Of a DNA stretch of 26,588 bases, positions 22,714-26,588 are shown one piece after another. The notes beneath the pieces were generated by a model that saw only the letters and a list, made by a program, of their open reading frames with translations, made no database searches and was not told the origin of the DNA. Source of the stretch: SFWF01 sp045638145 (GTDB taxonomy: Bacteria; Bacillota; Clostridia; Oscillospirales; Acutalibacteraceae); NCBI GenBank assembly GCA_045638145.1, contig JAZUAU010000006.1, positions 1 through 26,588 on the forward strand. Direction: 5' to 3'. The translations under genes and the position numbers were made by a program. Within the stretch, counting starts at the first letter, position 1. Every line of letters starts with the position of its first letter.

Positions 22714-22728
22714 TGATAATTATTATCA
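22714..22728 (-). promoter_or_regulatory. Fur-type box (7-1-7 palindrome)
   Basis: TGATAATAATTATCA on the minus strand is a perfect 7-1-7 inverted repeat identical to the Bacillus Fur consensus TGATAATnATTATCA. It differs from the PerR (TTATAAT) and Zur half-sites. It directly abuts the -35 box, so an iron-loaded Fur could hinder RNA polymerase. The region is AT-rich, so chance is not excluded. Confidence 0.65.
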
Positions 22729-22794
22729 TAATATTGTAAATGTTATCAATAAATATTCACCTGCAAAAGCCGATGATTTTATTTATCTTGATAA

Positions 22795-22827
22795 GAAAAA
22801 CGGATGTGCTTTGGGCACACCCGTTTT
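22795..22827 (-). terminator. Terminator of tuf
   Basis: A 13-bp stem with one G-U pair (22797-22809 with 22815-22827) and a 5-base loop, followed on the minus strand by a T run, about 20 bases past the tuf stop. The 66 bases between it and the Fur-type box show nothing else. Confidence 0.9.
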
Positions 22828-22847
22828 GAACTTACGAAAAATATAAA

Positions 22848-24047
22848 TTATTCGTTAATAGCGGTAACAACGCCGGAACCTACGGTTCTACCACCCTCAC
22901 GGATAGCGAAACGAAGGCCTTCTTCGATAGCGATAGGAGTGATAAGCTCAACATCCATCTCTACGTTATCACCAGGCATGCACATCTCGGTGCCTGCGGG
23001 AAGAGAGATAACGCCAGTAACGTCGGTAGTTCTGAAGTAGAACTGAGGACGATAGTTGTTGAAGAAGGGAGTATGACGGCCGCCTTCATCCTTAGAAAGG
23101 ACGTAAACCTGACCATGGAACTTGGTGTGGGGGTTTACAGAGCCGGGCTTACAAAGAACCTGACCACGCTCGATCTCTGTTCTCTGAATACCACGGAGAA
23201 GAGCACCGATGTTGTCGCCTGCCTCAGCATAGTCGAGGAGCTTACGGAACATTTCGATACCGGTAACAACAGTCTTCTTTCTCTCGTCGGTAAGACCGAT
23301 GATTTCAACTTCCTCAGAAGTGCGGAGCTGTCCACGCTCAACACGGCCGGTAGCAACAGTACCACGTCCTGTGATGGTGAATACGTCCTCAACAGGCATA
23401 AGGAAGGGAAGGTCAGCCTTACGGTCAGGAGTAGGAATGTAAGAGTCAACTGCATCCATGAGTTCAGCAATAGGAGCATACTCAGGAAGAGAAGGATCGT
23501 TATCAGCAACGAGAGCCTTGTGAGCAGAACCCTTGATGATAGGAGTATCGTCGCCGGGGAACTCATAGCTGTCGAGGGTCTCGCGGATTTCCATCTCAAC
23601 GAGCTCGAGAAGCTCTTCGTCGTCAACGAGGTCGGTCTTGTTCATGAATACTACGATGTAGGGAACGCCAACCTGACGAGCAAGGAGAAGGTGCTCCTTG
23701 GTCTGAGCCATAGGTCCGTCGGTAGAAGCGATAACGAGGATAGCACCGTCCATCTGAGCAGCACCGGTGATCATGTTCTTAACATAGTCAGCGTGGCCGG
23801 GGCAGTCAACGTGTGCATAGTGACGAGCATCAGTCTCGTACTCAACGTGTGCGGTATTGATAGTAATACCACGCTCTCTCTCTTCGGGAGCCTTATCGAT
23901 GTTTGCATAGTCCTCAAACTGTGCCTGACCCTTAAGAGAAAGGTACTTAGTGATAGCAGCAGTAAGAGTGGTCTTACCATGGTCAACGTGACCGATGGTA
24001 CCAATGTTTACGTGGGGCTTAGTTCTTTCAAATTTTGCCTTTGCCAT
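22848..24047 (-). CDS. tuf: Translation elongation factor Tu
   Basis: A 399-residue GTPase that delivers aminoacyl-tRNA to the ribosome. GTP-binding motifs are clear: GHVDHGKT (19-26), the switch region with RGITINTAHVEYE, DCPGHADY and NKTD. Domains 2 and 3 follow in full. The start MAKAKFERTKPHVNIGTIGH is canonical and has an AAGGAGG site. It is the last gene of the str cluster after rpsG and fusA, but has its own promoter and terminator, which would allow the extra synthesis EF-Tu needs. Confidence 0.99.
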   Translation of the reverse strand: MAKAKFERTKPHVNIGTIGHVDHGKTTLTAAITKYLSLKGQAQFEDYANIDKAPEERERGITINTAHVEYETDARHYAHVDCPGHADYVKNMITGAAQMDGAILVIASTDGPMAQTKEHLLLARQVGVPYIVVFMNKTDLVDDEELLELVEMEIRETLDSYEFPGDDTPIIKGSAHKALVADNDPSLPEYAPIAELMDAVDSYIPTPDRKADLPFLMPVEDVFTITGRGTVATGRVERGQLRTSEEVEIIGLTDERKKTVVTGIEMFRKLLDYAEAGDNIGALLRGIQRTEIERGQVLCKPGSVNPHTKFHGQVYVLSKDEGGRHTPFFNNYRPQFYFRTTDVTGVISLPAGTEMCMPGDNVEMDVELITPIAIEEGLRFAIREGGRTVGSGVVTAINE

Positions 24048-24102
24048 TAGAATTTCCTCCTTAAATTAGAACAAATAAAAACTTCGTGAGTCTTCACGCT
24101 AC

Positions 24103-24131
24103 ATTGTAGCAAAAAAGACTGCAATTTTCAA
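24103..24131 (-). promoter_or_regulatory. Promoter of tuf
   Basis: Minus-strand TTGAAA (24126-24131), 17-base spacer, TACAAT (24103-24108). The leader of about 50 bases contains a small hairpin (CGTGA/TCACG) before a T-rich stretch and then the AAGGAGG site. Confidence 0.78.
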
Positions 24132-24143
24132 GTATTATTTTGT

Positions 24144-24171
24144 GTTTTGGAGGGTTTTATCCCTCCAAAAC
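24144..24171. repeat. Inverted repeat after fusA
   Basis: A perfect 11-bp inverted repeat (24144-24154 with 24161-24171, core TTTTGGAGGG) with a 6-base loop, 16 bases past the fusA stop. On the minus strand it is followed by ACAAAATAAT, not a T run, so it is not a textbook Rho-independent terminator. It may slow transcription, protect the fusA 3' end or mark a processing point before tuf. Confidence 0.7.
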
Positions 24172-24187
24172 GAGATTTTGACTAAAA

Positions 24188-26275
24188 TTAGTCCTTTTTA
24201 GATCTTGTAGCGATGATTTTTTCAGAAATGCTCTTCGGAATTTCCTGATATCCATCAGGCTCCATAACATACTGACCGCGTCCCTGAGTCTTGGAACGGA
24301 GGTCGGTAGCATAGCCGAACATATCTGCAAGAGGAACTCTTGCGTTGATCTGCTTAACGCCGCCTGCTCTGTCCTCAAAGCCCTGGATCATACCACGGCG
24401 AGAGTTAAGGTCGCCGATAACGTCGCCCATATACTCTTCAGGAACAATAACAGTAACCTTCATGAGGGGCTCAAGAAGAACGGGGTTAGCCTTTCTGCAA
24501 GCCTCCTTGAATGCCATAGAACCAGCAATCTTGAACGCCATTTCAGAAGAGTCAACTTCGTGATAAGAACCGTCATAAAGGGTTACCTTTACGTCAACAA
24601 CAGGATAGCCTGCGAGAACACCCGAAGAGAGTGCGCCCTGAATACCCTGGTCAACAGGTCCGATGAATTCCTTCGGAATAGATCCGCCGGTAACTGCATT
24701 AACGAACTCGTAGCCCTTGCCGGACTCGTTGGGTTCGAGAATGATCTTAACGTGACCGTACTGACCTGAACCACCCGACTGACGCTTGTACTTAGTTTCA
24801 TGGTCAACCTTGGCACGAACGGTTTCCTTATAAGCAACCTGAGGTGCACCAACGTTAGCCTCAACCTTGAACTCGCGGAGAAGTCTGTCAACGATGATTT
24901 CGAGGTGGAGCTCACCCATTCCGGCAATAAGAGTCTGGCCGGTTTCTTCATCGGTATAAGCCTTGAAGGTGGGGTCTTCTTCTGCAAGCTTTGCAAGAGC
25001 GATACCCATCTTTTCCTGACCAACCTTGGTCTTAGGTTCGATAGCAACACGGATAACGGGATCCGGGAAGTTCATTGATTCAAGGATGATGGGGTGCTTT
25101 TCATCGCAAAGGGTATCACCTGTTGTGGTGTTCTTAAGACCTACTGCAGCAGCGATGTCGCCCGAGTAAACGGTCTCAAGGTCTTCACGGTGGTTAGCGT
25201 GCATCTGAAGGATACGTCCCATACGCTCCTTATTATCCTTAACAGAGTTGTATACACTTGCACCTGCATCAATAGTACCAGAATAAACACGGAAGAAGCA
25301 TATCTTACCAACAAAGGGGTCGGTAGCGATCTTGAATGCAAGAGCAGCAAAAGGCTCTGAATCGGAAGAATGTCTTACTTCCTCTTCTTCGGTATCGGGG
25401 TTAACGCCCTTGATAGCCTCGACGTCGGTCGGAGCGGGCATATAATCAACAATGTTATCGAGGAGGGGCTGTACGCCCTTGTTGCGGTAAGAGGTACCGC
25501 AGCAGATCGGAACCATAGTTCCTGCTATTGTAGACTTTCTGATGATCTTCTTCATATCCTCAACAGAAGGAACAGTTCCATCTTCGAGGTAAGCCATCAT
25601 AAGATCGTCATCCTGCTCAACGATGTGCTCGATCATCTCGGAACGATACTGCTCAGCGATCTCCTTCATATCTTCGGGAATCTCTTCTACGCGAACATCC
25701 TTACCAAGGTCATCGTAGTACATAATAGCATTGTTATTTACAAGGTCAACGATTCCCTTAAAATCGGACTCAGCACCGATAGGAAGCTGAATCGGAAGAG
25801 CATTACACTGGAAACGCTCCTTAATCATACGAAGAACGTTATAGAAATCTGCACCAAGAATGTCCATCTTGTTAACATAGACCATTCTCGGAACCTTGTA
25901 TTCATCAGCCTGACGCCAAACGGTTTCAGACTGGGGCTCAACACCGCCCTTTGCACAAAGAACAGTCACTGAGCCGTCAAGTACTCTGAGCGAACGCTGA
26001 ACCTCAACGGTGAAGTCAACGTGGCCGGGAGTGTCGATAATATTGATACGATGGTCTTTCCAGAAGCAAGTGGTAGCAGCCGAAGTAATGGTGATACCTC
26101 TCTCCTGCTCCTGTGCCATCCAGTCCATTGTAGCAGTACCGTCGTGTGTTTCACCAAGCTTGCGGTTAACACCGGTATAGTACAAAATACGCTCGGTAGT
26201 AGTAGTCTTACCGGCGTCGATGTGAGCCATAATACCAATATTTCTTGTCATTTCAAGAGATACTTTTCTTGCCAT
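24188..26275 (-). CDS. fusA: Translation elongation factor G
   Basis: A 695-residue GTPase that drives ribosomal translocation and, with RRF, recycling. GTP-binding motifs AHIDAGKT (17-24), RGITITSAATT, DTPGHVDF and NKMD are intact, and domains II-V follow to the normal end, including SGGSGQYGHV of domain IV and the domain V segment with RRGMIQGFE. ATG 26273-26275 is preceded by AGGAGG. It lies 38 bases after rpsG with no promoter seen between them, in standard str-operon order. Confidence 0.99.
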   Translation of the reverse strand: MARKVSLEMTRNIGIMAHIDAGKTTTTERILYYTGVNRKLGETHDGTATMDWMAQEQERGITITSAATTCFWKDHRINIIDTPGHVDFTVEVQRSLRVLDGSVTVLCAKGGVEPQSETVWRQADEYKVPRMVYVNKMDILGADFYNVLRMIKERFQCNALPIQLPIGAESDFKGIVDLVNNNAIMYYDDLGKDVRVEEIPEDMKEIAEQYRSEMIEHIVEQDDDLMMAYLEDGTVPSVEDMKKIIRKSTIAGTMVPICCGTSYRNKGVQPLLDNIVDYMPAPTDVEAIKGVNPDTEEEEVRHSSDSEPFAALAFKIATDPFVGKICFFRVYSGTIDAGASVYNSVKDNKERMGRILQMHANHREDLETVYSGDIAAAVGLKNTTTGDTLCDEKHPIILESMNFPDPVIRVAIEPKTKVGQEKMGIALAKLAEEDPTFKAYTDEETGQTLIAGMGELHLEIIVDRLLREFKVEANVGAPQVAYKETVRAKVDHETKYKRQSGGSGQYGHVKIILEPNESGKGYEFVNAVTGGSIPKEFIGPVDQGIQGALSSGVLAGYPVVDVKVTLYDGSYHEVDSSEMAFKIAGSMAFKEACRKANPVLLEPLMKVTVIVPEEYMGDVIGDLNSRRGMIQGFEDRAGGVKQINARVPLADMFGYATDLRSKTQGRGQYVMEPDGYQEIPKSISEKIIATRSKKD

Positions 26276-26313
26276 AATATCCTCCTAAATTAATAAGCAA
26301 TATGGTATTACAA

Positions 26314-26588
26314 TTACCATCTGTAATGTGCGAAAGCCTTATTAGCTTCAGCCATCTTATGAGTATCTTCGCGCTTCTTAGCAGCACCGCCGATACCGTT
26401 AACAGCATCAAGAATCTCGCCAGCAAGTCTTTCTTTCATTGTTCTTTCGTTACGCTTACGGCTATATGCTGTTAACCAACGAAGACCTAACGTCTGTTTT
26501 CTCTCAGGACGAACTTCAAAAGGAACCTGATAGGTAGCACCGCCCTTACGGACAGCCTTAACCTCGAGCAAAGGCATAACATTTTCCA
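26314..26588 (-). CDS. rpsG: 30S ribosomal protein S7, partial (C-terminal part)
   Basis: The C-terminal 90 or so residues of the small-subunit head assembly protein S7. The frame stays open to the window edge: residues ENV precede MPLLEVKAVRKGGATYQVP, so the internal Met is not the start and the N-terminus is missing. Conserved blocks EVRPERKQTLGLRWL and the KMAEANKAFAHYRW end are present. It precedes fusA as in the str operon. In many bacteria S7 represses this operon by binding its message, but the relevant region lies outside the window. Confidence 0.97.
   Translation of the reverse strand, partial: ENVMPLLEVKAVRKGGATYQVPFEVRPERKQTLGLRWLTAYSRKRNERTMKERLAGEILDAVNGIGGAAKKREDTHKMAEANKAFAHYRW

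Noticed and set aside
22714..22728. PerR or Zur site instead of Fur
   Set aside because: The half-sites read TGATAAT/ATTATCA, which fit Fur rather than the PerR TTATAAT or Zur TCGTAAT patterns. Chance occurrence in AT-rich DNA remains possible.
23073..24050. A 325-codon open frame on the plus strand opposite tuf
   Set aside because: It mirrors the highly conserved, codon-biased tuf gene, has no recognisable protein features and no ribosome-binding site of note. Long antisense frames are expected opposite such genes.
24144..24171. Inverted repeat after fusA as a Rho-independent terminator
   Set aside because: No T run follows the stem on either strand, so I list it only as an inverted repeat.
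25370..25972. A 200-codon plus-strand frame opposite fusA
   Set aside because: Same reason: fully antisense to a certain gene and without homology that I recognise.
1..26588. CRISPR arrays, insertion sequences, prophage genes, tRNA or rRNA genes
   Set aside because: I saw no spaced direct repeats, transposase motifs, integrase, or structured RNA other than the T-box and L21 leader. The window looks like vertically inherited core genome.

Overview
The window is a stretch of core chromosome from a low-to-mid GC, anaerobic Firmicute, most likely a gut-type Clostridia (Oscillospirales/Lachnospirales-like). Support for this comes from a ribosomal protein L27 with the cleavable Firmicute N-terminal extension beside its protease Prp, an IspH-ribosomal protein S1 fusion, T-box control of an amino-acid gene, oxygen-sensitive class III ribonucleotide reductase genes, strong SD sequences and sigma-A-type promoters. 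I saw no phage, transposon, CRISPR or defence genes, and no tRNA or rRNA. Every gene but one lies on the minus strand, so transcription runs from high to low coordinates.

Reading along transcription. (a) 26588-22848: end of the str operon: rpsG (partial), fusA, then tuf with its own promoter and terminator. (b) 22728-21208: a single-gene unit for a surface leucine-rich-repeat protein, with a perfect 7-1-7 Fur-type palindrome beside its -35 box. (c) 21194-18003: serA, then an isoleucine-type T-box leader controlling ilvA and ridA, an enzyme and the enzyme that clears its reactive product. (d) 17978-13813: nrdG, then a consensus promoter carrying two NrdR boxes 32 bp apart, then nrdD and trxB. 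NrdD carries a fused thioredoxin-like domain, so reductase, electron donor and donor reductase are encoded together. (e) 13559-13798: the one plus-strand gene, a small membrane protein, convergent with trxB on a shared terminator. (f) 13466-7575: yitT-family membrane protein, uvrB and uvrA, each with its own promoter.

(g) 7511-881: a tightly packed seven-gene cluster: DUF5685 protein, J-domain protein with a cysteine-rich tail, small membrane protein, BaiN/HI0933-type flavoprotein, cmk, plsC and ispH-rpsA, closed by a strong terminator. (h) 862-1: rplU, prp and rpmA (partial) behind a promoter and a probable L21 leader.

Most of this is ordinary housekeeping DNA. The parts worth a second look are the self-contained NrdD-thioredoxin/TrxB unit under tandem NrdR boxes, the DUF5685/cysteine-string J-protein pair, the Fur-type site on a surface-protein gene, and TrxB's altered NADPH-binding loop.
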